NCBI GenBank assembly: GCA_937907705.1
Contig: CALCVP010000044.1
Location: forward strand, 1 to 24,121
Reading direction: 5' to 3'
Origin: an uncultured Prevotella sp.
GTDB taxonomy: Bacteria > Bacteroidota > Bacteroidia > Bacteroidales > Bacteroidaceae
DNA length: 24,121 nucleotides
The notes under the pieces were generated by a model that worked only from the letters and a program-made list of their open reading frames with translations, made no database searches and was not told where the DNA came from. This document shows, in pieces, positions 16,333-24,068 of the stretch (positions are counted from its first letter, which is position 1; every line of letters starts with the position of its first letter). A program made the translations under genes and the position numbers.

Positions 16333-17991
16333 ATGAAAAAGATTTTTTTACTTATTGCTCTGGTGTCATTGGGCTGGATAAGCAGCCATGCTCAGTGGAA
16401 GACAGACGATAAGGCATTTACCATTGTAGGTGCAGACAGTGTTTACGGACAAGGACAGATGAAAGCCTTGCGCACGGCAGACGGATACACTGTGCTGACC
16501 TGGCTCAATACTCCTGAAGGGATGCACTATGACGACCCTCGCTATGGTTATTATTTGTATATGCAGACTTTTGACAAAAATGGCAATGCACTGTTGGGCA
16601 AAAATGGTTTGACAGTAAGCAGTCTGCCTACCAAGTCGTGGACTACAGACTATGGCATGCAGGTTACTGCCGATGGCAATATATTGTTGAGCTATACCGA
16701 TGTGCGCAATGATACTGCCAAAAAGAAAGGCGAGAACTATCTGTATTGTTACACCCCTCAGGGGCAGCCCGTATGGAGCAAGGAAGGCATCAGGATGTTT
16801 GGTGCCAGCAAGCCGCAGCACCCTGATTATGAAGACATGGTGCCGTTGGTTTGTGTGAGCGGCAGCAACATTTATGCGTCAATAGCCCACATGGAAAATT
16901 ATAAGGTAAAGGCAGATTCTACCAATTGGCAGCCTTCGCCATGGTATCCTGATGAGGAAATGCCAGACTCTATAGACATGCAAAGCAATGTTTATTTGGT
17001 AATGCGCTACAATGCTGACGGTACAAAGGCATGGGCAGAGCCGGTAGAACTGGAAGCTGACGGGATGTTTGCCTATCCTGGTGCCGACGGCAAGCTGTAT
17101 CTTGTATACCCTAACAAGTCTTTAGGCTTGAGTGCAAGGTTGATAGATACCGATGGCAAGGATGTGTGGGCGGCTCCCGTTGTGATAGAAACAAGCAGCT
17201 ATGTGGGTAGCAATGCACCGGCAACAGAACCCAATGTGGCAAGCGATGGAAAAGGAGGACTGGTGTTGGCTTACAGAAAGCTGACCAACTTTGCAGGCTA
17301 TTTGGTAACCAATCATCTTACGGCAGATGGTCAGGTGTTTGCCGAAGAGTTTCTGCCCAACGGCACGAAAGACGGCAATTGCAGTGGTATTAAGTTGGGT
17401 GTGAACGGCAGCAAGGCATTTGTGGCATGGAGCTATACGGGTGTTGACACCAGTGCAAACCTTTGGGTGAACCAGTTGGATATAGAAGGCGACTACACCT
17501 GGGAGGGCGACAGCCTGTTGGGCTACAGCTATTGTAGCAATGACGGCTTTGGCGTAACGCCCGTAAAGGTGATACCGCAGAGCGATGGTTGGGTAATGCT
17601 TTATGGAGACTGCACAGGCTGGAACACCGCCAACTTCTATGTAGCAAAGGTGGACTTTGAGGGCAATACGCTATGGAAACGCCAGATAGCAGAGAACGAT
17701 TTCAAGTCTTCTGGCTTTGCAGTGGTCAACGATGACACGCAAGCTTGCATATTCTATACGTGTGACAAAGAGTATGGGGACGATTGGGAAGAAATACCTG
17801 GCAAGGGTGGCTTGCGCATGATGTGTGTGGATATCAGCGGTACTGCCACAGGCATTCATGGCATACATGCTGCAACTGCCGGTACGAAAGCTGTCTACAA
17901 TCTGCAAGGCAGCCGTGTGGCAAGCATGGAAGTTTCAGGCGTTTATATTGTCAAAGAGAATGGCATAACACGCAAAGTAATGAAGAAATAA
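16333..17991 (+). CDS. Exported probable beta-propeller protein with C-terminal sorting-type tail
   Basis: A 552-aa protein of unknown function with a signal peptide at 1-20 (KIFLLIALVSLGWISSHA, then QW). Two alternating motifs recur through the mature protein. The first, roughly x-D-G-x-x-x-L-x-Y/W, appears near residues 44, 108, 172, 248, 303, 355, 412 and 461 (for example TADGYTVLTW, TADGNILLSY, GADGKLYLVY). The second, Y-L-x-x-x-x-x-x-x-G-x-x-x-W, appears near 74, 136, 220, 267, 323, 377 and 434 (for example YLVMRYNADGTKAW, VAKVDFEGNTLW). Seven or eight such units of 50-75 residues point to a beta-propeller; the exact blade number is inferred. The end (about 518-552, VYNLQGSRV, GVYIVKENG, RKVMKK) looks like the short C-terminal tails common on Prevotella exported proteins, probably T9SS-related. 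A terminator follows the stop. It is divergent from the second TPR/AraC regulator. Confidence 0.8.
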   Translation: MKKIFLLIALVSLGWISSHAQWKTDDKAFTIVGADSVYGQGQMKALRTADGYTVLTWLNTPEGMHYDDPRYGYYLYMQTFDKNGNALLGKNGLTVSSLPTKSWTTDYGMQVTADGNILLSYTDVRNDTAKKKGENYLYCYTPQGQPVWSKEGIRMFGASKPQHPDYEDMVPLVCVSGSNIYASIAHMENYKVKADSTNWQPSPWYPDEEMPDSIDMQSNVYLVMRYNADGTKAWAEPVELEADGMFAYPGADGKLYLVYPNKSLGLSARLIDTDGKDVWAAPVVIETSSYVGSNAPATEPNVASDGKGGLVLAYRKLTNFAGYLVTNHLTADGQVFAEEFLPNGTKDGNCSGIKLGVNGSKAFVAWSYTGVDTSANLWVNQLDIEGDYTWEGDSLLGYSYCSNDGFGVTPVKVIPQSDGWVMLYGDCTGWNTANFYVAKVDFEGNTLWKRQIAENDFKSSGFAVVNDDTQACIFYTCDKEYGDDWEEIPGKGGLRMMCVDISGTATGIHGIHAATAGTKAVYNLQGSRVASMEVSGVYIVKENGITRKVMKK

Positions 17992-18003
17992 TTATAAAGC
18001 AGG

Positions 18004-18047
18004 CAGGTATTCATGAGTAAAACAGATGCTCATGAATACCTGTTTTT
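18004..18047 (+). terminator. Rho-independent terminator between the two exported-protein genes
   Basis: CAGGTATTCATGAG (18004-18017) and CTCATGAATACCTG (18029-18042) form a perfect 14-bp stem around an 11-base loop, followed by TTTTT (18043-18047). It begins 13 bases after the stop at 17991 and ends 18 bases before the next ATG. The downstream gene then depends on partial read-through or on a promoter I cannot see, since no TAnnTTTG lies in the gap. Confidence 0.88.
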
Positions 18048-18064
18048 GCATAAAATGCCAGTCT

Positions 18065-19801
18065 ATGAAGAAATTATCAATATCTTTATTGCTACTTTGG
18101 GTGTCATGCACCTGTATGATGGCACATACCATCAGTGTGGGGTATGTCAATAAAAAGCAAGGTTCGCTCAGTGAGCTTTTTGTAAAAGGCAAGACAAGTG
18201 GCAGCGTAGCCACTTGTATAGATGCCAGTATGTTGGCGCAATACACAGGCAATGAGGTAAGAACCGTCAGAGTAGCGTTGCCAAGTGACAAGAAGTTGGT
18301 AGATTCTGTGGTGGTTTGGGTTCGTGCATCCATAGACGGACCCAATGTGTCTGCGGCTAAACTGACACGCTTTCAGGATGAGTATCCTACCATGCAACAA
18401 GGTTGGAACGAGGTAACCCTTGACAAGCCGTATGCTATCGCTGGCAGTCAACCGCTCTATGTAGGCTATACCTACTATCAGCGCACCAAGGTATGCTATA
18501 TACAGACAGTAGAAACTGTTGACAATCAAGATACTTATGTAAAGCTTGGCGCAGCTGCAGAATGGACTCAACAGCAGCACCCACTTGCCATAGAGATAGG
18601 TATAGACGGCAGCAGTATGCCGCAACAGGATGTTTGGCTGATGAAGTCGCGTGGACTGATAGAAGGCGATGGCACTCGACAAGTGGTGCTGAACCTCTAT
18701 AATCATGGTCAGCAGCCTATTAGAAACATTACGTTCAATCTGACAGGAAATCAGTATGATAAAAGAGTTACACAGGCTGTTGACTTGGCTGTGGACGAGA
18801 TGGGGCGGTTTACAGTTGCCATACCTGATGCTAACAGTGTGAATACGGGTGATGAGCTGAACCTTGTTATCACACAGGTAAACGGTGAGACTGATGGGCA
18901 TGCTGCCGACAATCAAGGCAATTGCTTGTTCAATTACAGGCGAATAGTGCTTATAGAGGAGTTTACCACAGAGCAATGCCCCAACTGTCCTGATGGAGCA
19001 GAGAAGTTACATGAGGTAATCAACAGCGATGAAGGATGGGGCGAACACATAGCTGCCGTATGTCATCATTCTGGCTACCATACTGATGATTTTACCACTG
19101 CTGCCGACTTGTCTTATGAGTGGTTCTATAATGCAGATGGAGGAACCTTTGCTCCTGCCATGATGTTTAACAGAATACCCATTGATGGTGCACCGACTGT
19201 ATTTCCAAGTAGCAGTGAGATGATAGCCACTTGTGTAAACAATATTATCGAAGAGGAGTCAGCACTTGTCATATCGACCAAGGCTGTGGCTTCAGAAAAC
19301 GGCAAGACTGCCACAGTAACCGTGAAAGGGCAGCGGATAAAGCCTTTTGGCAATACAGACCAGCGCATTACCGTATTCTTGACGGAAGACAATGTACAGG
19401 CCAAAGGGCAGGCAGGCGCCCCCACAGCTCCTTACTATCACCAGCATTTGATGCGTGCCGTAAATGCCACTTGGGGTGAACCTGTGGACTGGGAAGACGA
19501 TGATTTCAGCTATACTTGCACCTTTACATTGGATGAGTCGTGGAAGAAAAAAGACCTGACCGTTGTTGCTTCCGTAGGCAGTTACGACAGTTCCGACCCC
19601 TGCAACTGTCAAGTGGAAAACTCTGCGGTAGCAAAATTGACTTCTTCTACCACAGGTATAGTCGACAACACCTGCCAACCGTCATCTGTCATACCCTCTG
19701 CTTATTACACCATTTCGGGTACACAACTTGCTACTCCCATGCATGGCATAAATGTAGTAAGATACTCTGATGGCACCGTTCGTAATGTATTGATGAAATA
19801 A
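18065..19801 (+). CDS. Exported Omp28-like protein with thioredoxin-like CPNC motif
   Basis: A 578-aa exported protein. ATG 18065 gives a clean signal peptide (MKKLSISLLLLWVSCTCMMA, then HTISV). An in-frame ATG at 18026 is rejected because it lies in the terminator loop. Residues about 21-180 look like a beta-rich domain (GWNEVTLDKPYAI, LYVGYTYYQ). Residues about 195-290 look like an extracellular Ig-like/CARDB-type domain (LNLYNHGQQPIRNITFNLTG). From about 296 it resembles the Omp28 family (VLIEEFTTEQCPNCPDG, with C305 and C308 as a CxxC pair, then AVCHHSGYHTDDF and FAPAMMFNR). The CxxC and flanking helix suggest a thioredoxin-like fold; whether it is redox-active is unknown. The tail (about 540-578, YYTISGTQL, HGINVVRYSDG, RNVLMK) resembles the sorting-type tail of the gene before it. 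The W-V-S-C sequence is a poor lipobox, so a lipoprotein is possible but not favoured. Confidence 0.8.
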   Translation: MKKLSISLLLLWVSCTCMMAHTISVGYVNKKQGSLSELFVKGKTSGSVATCIDASMLAQYTGNEVRTVRVALPSDKKLVDSVVVWVRASIDGPNVSAAKLTRFQDEYPTMQQGWNEVTLDKPYAIAGSQPLYVGYTYYQRTKVCYIQTVETVDNQDTYVKLGAAAEWTQQQHPLAIEIGIDGSSMPQQDVWLMKSRGLIEGDGTRQVVLNLYNHGQQPIRNITFNLTGNQYDKRVTQAVDLAVDEMGRFTVAIPDANSVNTGDELNLVITQVNGETDGHAADNQGNCLFNYRRIVLIEEFTTEQCPNCPDGAEKLHEVINSDEGWGEHIAAVCHHSGYHTDDFTTAADLSYEWFYNADGGTFAPAMMFNRIPIDGAPTVFPSSSEMIATCVNNIIEEESALVISTKAVASENGKTATVTVKGQRIKPFGNTDQRITVFLTEDNVQAKGQAGAPTAPYYHQHLMRAVNATWGEPVDWEDDDFSYTCTFTLDESWKKKDLTVVASVGSYDSSDPCNCQVENSAVAKLTSSTTGIVDNTCQPSSVIPSAYYTISGTQLATPMHGINVVRYSDGTVRNVLMK

Positions 19802-19866
19802 CACTTACTTGTAATTTGCACATACACTCTTGTTGGAGTGGAATAGTATAAGAATATTAGGCTTCT

Positions 19867-19907
19867 ATTGACAGGTTACTTCTGCGAAGACAAAGTAATC
19901 TGTCAAT
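19867..19907. terminator. Hairpin between two convergent genes, possible bidirectional terminator
   Basis: ATTGACAGGTTACTT (19867-19881) pairs with AAGTAATCTGTCAAT (19893-19907): 15 pairs, one of them G-T, around an 11-base loop. It lies in the 114-base gap between the 3' ends of the Omp28-like gene (+) and the hybrid regulator (-). There is no T-run immediately after it on either strand, so termination is plausible but not certain. Confidence 0.5.
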
Positions 19908-19915
19908 GGCAATGC

Positions 19916-22900
19916 TTATTCTGTGTGATTGTTTTGTTTTCTGTATTCTTTGGGCAAGCACTTGTAGCGTTGTGAAAATTCTCTGTAAAAGAAGGCACGG
20001 TTACGGAAGCCACATGCCGTTATTATCTCGGATATGGTGTGAGTGCTTTGTCTTAATAATCGTTCTGCTTGTTGCATACGATACTCCAAAATGAAATCGC
20101 TGGGCGACATGTCGATGGCCTGTTTCATTTTACGGTACAGCTGAGACCTGCTGATAGTCATATCTTGTGCCAGCGTGTCAGGATTATAATTTTCATCTGT
20201 ATAATTTTGGCTGACAGTATTGACCGCTTCAGCTATAAAGTGCCTTAACTCAGCTGACATTTCAATGGAATTATATCGCTGTATATAGGCATTGGGCGAG
20301 TTGGAAAAGCTCTTCATGCGTGCAGCTTCTTGTATCAAGCGATCAGCCATGGCTTGCAATAAGTTGGTGTGGAAAGGTTTCTCAAGAATGGAGTTGGCTC
20401 CAGTGCGCAGACTGTCAACAATACTTTTCTTTTCACCCTCATTGCAAATGGCAATAATGGGTACATACATGGTCTTGGCATTTGAGCGCAATTCGTCAAT
20501 ACATTGAAAGGAACTGTCGCTTACATCACAGATAACCAAGTCTATACTGTTGGCAATCACAGCAGTAGACCATTTCTCAGGCTGGCATGCCATTATGTTG
20601 TAGTCAGCCTGTAATATTTCGTTGATAAAATCAGCCATTTCCTTATCAGACTCTATCAATAAGATGCTTTGGTCGTGATGACTAAGTATGCGCTCTAATT
20701 TGGAGGTAGGCTGTACCTTTTGGACTGTAGACTTAATAGGTAAAGGCTGTTGTTTCAAACTTACAACAAAGGTAGCCATGTTGGCACGTGGTGAGCTGAT
20801 AGTTAACTTTCCGCCTAAACGTTTGGCCAAGTCATTGGTCAATGTCAGTCGGATAGTTGTGTCGGAGCGGCCTTCAGACATGTTGTTTTCAAATTTGTCC
20901 AATGCTTTATAAGAATTGAATATATCAGAATGTTCTGCACTGTCGGGCTGTACGCCACTGTAAGTAAAGGCTATATAAGCTTGAAATTCATCAGCCTTTG
21001 CGCTTACTTCCATCTTGCTGTTTTCTTGAATATTGTCTATTATATAAGTCAGCAGATTGTTAAGTGCCTTAAAAAGCAATTGCCTGTCAGTAGATGCAGT
21101 TAGTTGTAAAGAATTGTCATCTAACAATAAAGTGATGTTTTTGCCCATGATAGTGGCTGAATAATTGTCAAGTGCTACACGCAATACATGAGAGATGTTT
21201 ACTTGTTCTACATTAAGAGCTGTGTCATTGTCTTCGGCAGATTGTATTTCAGACATCTGTCTGATATGCATTTTCATCTGTCTTATCTGCTCTTCTATGC
21301 GATTTAGTTCAATGGATTCATTGTTACAATGATTGTTTCTGAGGTTTTCCAACGCATCAAATACTTGAGTGATATTGTTGGAAAAATGACTTGTAACATT
21401 AGCAAAGAAACGAAGTTTGGCATGATGTATTTCTTCGCGATTGTGCTGGCTTTGCTTTTCCAGTTCATGTTGCTGCCTTGTGTGCAGTCGATGCATCTTT
21501 GCACGGTAAGCACTGCGTACGAACCAGCATAGCGCAATAATGTAAAGCAGTATAGACCACCATCTGCACCATAGTGGATAAGATACATAAAAAGGGATAG
21601 AAAGAGTGTTCTCAGACCAGCGATGGGCTGAATTGCTTTGGCGAACTTGTAGTATATAACTGCCTGGAAATAATTCATTGAGTGTAATACTGCGTGCATT
21701 CCCTACAGAAATCCATTTGTCTTCTTCTTTGCCATTGCTCCACCAATGCTTGCGTATTAACTTGTATGACAGTTCGCAACGCTCATTGTCGATAAAGTCA
21801 AGTACAGAGAAATTAAACTCAAGAGTCTTGGCTCCATTGCTGATTTGGTAGCTGTTGGCCAGCGATTGCGGCTTTCCGTCAATGTAGAGTGCATTGAGTG
21901 TAAGTCGAGGCATAAACGAAGTGCTTTGTATAAGGTTTGGATACATAATGCTTAAACCATTTGTGCCGCCAAAGAATATGCGCTTTTTGTCAGGAGTAAC
22001 CATGCCCGCACCGTCTGAAAACTCATCACTTTGCAGACCGTCACGATAAGTGAAGCGTGTGGTTGACAAGTTCTTTTGAACACGGATGACACCATTGCTG
22101 GTACTTACCCAAATGCTTCCGAATGAGTCTTCTTGTATGCTGTGGATGTTTTTGCTAATAGCGTGGCTATCGCTGCTTATTATATGTTGAAAACTAACGC
22201 TGCCATTTTCTTTGGTTACCATTAAGTCAAGTCCTTGGGTAGTGCCAATCCACAGTCTCTGTTGAGAGTCGCGATACAGAGATATGATATCGTTGCTTGC
22301 CAAAGAATGTTTGTCTCTTGGATTGTTACGATAGTTTTTAGTTTGCTGGTTACGCATGTCAAGGCATGTAAGGCCGTCTCCTCTACTGCCAATCCATAGA
22401 TAAGGGTTGGCGTTGACCACAGCATATACAATGTCGTTTTTTACGGTTGAGCGTCGTTTGCTGTTATAGCAGCAAACGTTTTTTACTTGATTGTCTATGA
22501 TTGTGGCTTTTATCAAGCCATTACCACTGGTTCCAATATAAAGGGTTGAATCGTTAACCTGAGATATTGCGTATACTGAATAAATTTGATGTCTATCGTA
22601 ATCGCTGGTAAACTTCATGGCTTCCAGATGACCATTTTGCCAATAAAACAAGCCAAATCCATCTGTGCCAACCCATACACGATTGTCTAAGCCATTGGAA
22701 AGAGAATAGACGGCATTGTCGGTGCGTCCAGGTCCTACGTCATGTATATTGAGAAGTTGTAGAGAGTCATTGCTGTTAGCTTTGTATACTAATAATCCTT
22801 CACCTTTTGTACCAACTAATATCTTGTTATTTTGCATACAAATGGCTCTGACTGACATATTTTTTTGTCCGATAGAAAATGATTTTGCAAATTCTGGTTT

Positions 22901-23860
22901 CATATAATATTGATACACACCACGGCCATCAGTTCCTACCCATAATATGTTTTGGCTACCTTGAAACAGTGTCGTAACATTGACATTGAATAGCTGTTGC
23001 TTATGTTTGCCATTGGTATAAAGAAACAAACCTTTGTCTGTACCTATGGCCAATTGCTTGTGCAGATAGCAAACTCTATTGAGCTTTCCATTCAGTTTCA
23101 GTGGTGGTATATTCAATTTAGAGCCGTTGTTGAGGGTGTATAGGCCTTGAGCAGTTTGAACCCATAACTTTCCTTGATTGTCGAAAACGGTACGCTCAGT
23201 GCCAACAGGTAGCTTGATGCAACTTGTTAACTTCAGAAAATGTTTGTTTAGAGATAGGTGTAGCAGCTTATTGTCAGTAATAACCCATAACATGTTTTGT
23301 CGGTCATATCTTATATCCTTTATAAAGCTCTTGCCTATAGCTCTCGTATCAATTTGTTCGAAGGTGTCTTTTGTTTTATTATATTGATATAGTTGTTTAC
23401 CTGCAAAGCATACAATTATATCCTTTTGCCTACTTATGGTACAACGAAAAGCATTTTCTGCAAAGGGTGCTTTATGCAAACTGTTGAGGAAATAGCGTTT
23501 TGATAATCCTGTTCTACGGTTAAAACGATTAACTCCCCAATCGGTAATAATCCATAGATAGATACTGTCTTCTTCTAATATATTTCTTATAACGGGATGA
23601 GAGAGTGTAGTACTATCATTGATGATGGAATGATATTGTGAAAACTTACGACCGTCATAACGGTTTAGTCCATCCCATGTGCCAATCCATATAACACCAT
23701 AACTGTCTTGAAAAATCACGTTTACTGAGCTGTTGCTCATGCCGTCATTGTTGTTGATATGTGAGAAGCCCCATTTCTTCGATATGGCTAATATGGCAGT
23801 ACTACATAGTAGTAGCGTTATGTAAACAATGAGATAAAATAGTTTCTTCTTATTTCTCAT
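19916..23860 (-). CDS. Hybrid two-component system regulator with degenerate histidine kinase domain
   Basis: A 1314-aa HTCS protein, in which a periplasmic sensor, kinase, receiver and AraC DNA-binding domain share one chain. Such proteins usually control nutrient-uptake loci in Bacteroidota. Parts: signal anchor (about 7-26); Reg_prop beta-propeller repeats (about 30-640, for example GVIWIGTWDGLNRYDG, ILWVGTDGRGVYQY, RLWIGTTQGLDLM); Y_Y_Y-like domain (about 680-762); TM helix (about 766-786); transmitter (about 800-1037); receiver (1065-1176, with D1112 and K1161); AraC HTH (about 1205-1309, ending GFRNRAFFYREFSQRYKCLPKEYR). The transmitter looks dead: the H-box reads FFANVTSHFSNNIT instead of FFxNISHExRTPL, the N-box Asn is Y939, the G1 DxGxG is lost, and G2 reads DTTIRL instead of GTGIGL. 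The receiver has S1071 in its acidic pocket and C1139 for the conserved Thr. I chose ATG 23860 over 23926 because the promoter lies between them. Confidence 0.9.
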   Translation of the reverse strand: MRNKKKLFYLIVYITLLLCSTAILAISKKWGFSHINNNDGMSNSSVNVIFQDSYGVIWIGTWDGLNRYDGRKFSQYHSIINDSTTLSHPVIRNILEEDSIYLWIITDWGVNRFNRRTGLSKRYFLNSLHKAPFAENAFRCTISRQKDIIVCFAGKQLYQYNKTKDTFEQIDTRAIGKSFIKDIRYDRQNMLWVITDNKLLHLSLNKHFLKLTSCIKLPVGTERTVFDNQGKLWVQTAQGLYTLNNGSKLNIPPLKLNGKLNRVCYLHKQLAIGTDKGLFLYTNGKHKQQLFNVNVTTLFQGSQNILWVGTDGRGVYQYYMKPEFAKSFSIGQKNMSVRAICMQNNKILVGTKGEGLLVYKANSNDSLQLLNIHDVGPGRTDNAVYSLSNGLDNRVWVGTDGFGLFYWQNGHLEAMKFTSDYDRHQIYSVYAISQVNDSTLYIGTSGNGLIKATIIDNQVKNVCCYNSKRRSTVKNDIVYAVVNANPYLWIGSRGDGLTCLDMRNQQTKNYRNNPRDKHSLASNDIISLYRDSQQRLWIGTTQGLDLMVTKENGSVSFQHIISSDSHAISKNIHSIQEDSFGSIWVSTSNGVIRVQKNLSTTRFTYRDGLQSDEFSDGAGMVTPDKKRIFFGGTNGLSIMYPNLIQSTSFMPRLTLNALYIDGKPQSLANSYQISNGAKTLEFNFSVLDFIDNERCELSYKLIRKHWWSNGKEEDKWISVGNARSITLNELFPGSYILQVRQSNSAHRWSENTLSIPFYVSYPLWCRWWSILLYIIALCWFVRSAYRAKMHRLHTRQQHELEKQSQHNREEIHHAKLRFFANVTSHFSNNITQVFDALENLRNNHCNNESIELNRIEEQIRQMKMHIRQMSEIQSAEDNDTALNVEQVNISHVLRVALDNYSATIMGKNITLLLDDNSLQLTASTDRQLLFKALNNLLTYIIDNIQENSKMEVSAKADEFQAYIAFTYSGVQPDSAEHSDIFNSYKALDKFENNMSEGRSDTTIRLTLTNDLAKRLGGKLTISSPRANMATFVVSLKQQPLPIKSTVQKVQPTSKLERILSHHDQSILLIESDKEMADFINEILQADYNIMACQPEKWSTAVIANSIDLVICDVSDSSFQCIDELRSNAKTMYVPIIAICNEGEKKSIVDSLRTGANSILEKPFHTNLLQAMADRLIQEAARMKSFSNSPNAYIQRYNSIEMSAELRHFIAEAVNTVSQNYTDENYNPDTLAQDMTISRSQLYRKMKQAIDMSPSDFILEYRMQQAERLLRQSTHTISEIITACGFRNRAFFYREFSQRYKCLPKEYRKQNNHTE

Positions 23861-23895
23861 AGGTTTGAAAATGTATATTAGTAGGTTCTTTGATG

Positions 23896-23903
23896 CAAAG
23901 ATA
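23896..23903 (-). promoter_or_regulatory. -7 promoter element for hybrid two-component regulator
   Basis: Read on the minus strand this is TATCTTTG followed by CA, a perfect TAnnTTTG match. It lies 35 bases upstream of the start codon at 23860, and it is what fixes that start. No -33 box is evident. Confidence 0.65.
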
Positions 23904-24011
23904 GTGTTTTTTAAGCCTTGTATCATGACTTGTATCCAAATATTTGGGCAGAGTATGTATATGTGTGTATCAAATTAGTATATTGATGTATGTTTAAAGA
24001 AATGAGATGAT

Positions 24012-24041
24012 TGTATACATCTATGATACAAATGTATACAT
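24012..24041 (+). promoter_or_regulatory. Candidate operator: two TGTATACAT sites 21 bp apart
   Basis: TGTATACAT occurs at 24012-24020 and 24033-24041. The second is the core of the 10-bp palindrome ATGTATACAT (24032-24041). The 21-bp spacing is two DNA turns, and the pair ends about 20 bases before the outward -7 box at 24061. AraC-type activators commonly bind direct repeats at this position. The hybrid regulator is the obvious candidate binder, by inference. Confidence 0.5.
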
Positions 24042-24060
24042 ACGTACCACTATTTTACCC

Positions 24061-24068
24061 TATCTTTG
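24061..24068 (+). promoter_or_regulatory. Outward -7 promoter element for a gene beyond the window
   Basis: TATCTTTG followed by CAATCG matches TAnnTTTG and shares TTTGCAATCG with the promoter at 12106-12113. No ORF begins before the window ends, so the gene it serves lies downstream. HTCS genes often sit beside a SusC/SusD-type operon, which would be a fair guess. No TTTG -33 box is present at the normal spacing; the TGTATACAT pair occupies that region. Confidence 0.65.

Noticed and set aside
18026..18064. Upstream ATG for the Omp28-like gene
   Set aside because: It lies in the loop of the terminator at 18004-18047, and the added residues would precede and spoil the signal peptide.
18104..18976. 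A 290-codon open frame on the minus strand
   Set aside because: It lies wholly inside the Omp28-like gene on the opposite strand, has no promoter or start context, and has a Cys/Ile/Tyr-rich composition typical of an antisense shadow.
23861..23926. Upstream ATG for the hybrid regulator
   Set aside because: It is upstream of the TATCTTTG -7 box at 23896-23903, so it would not be in the transcript; ATG 23860 gives a normal membrane anchor.
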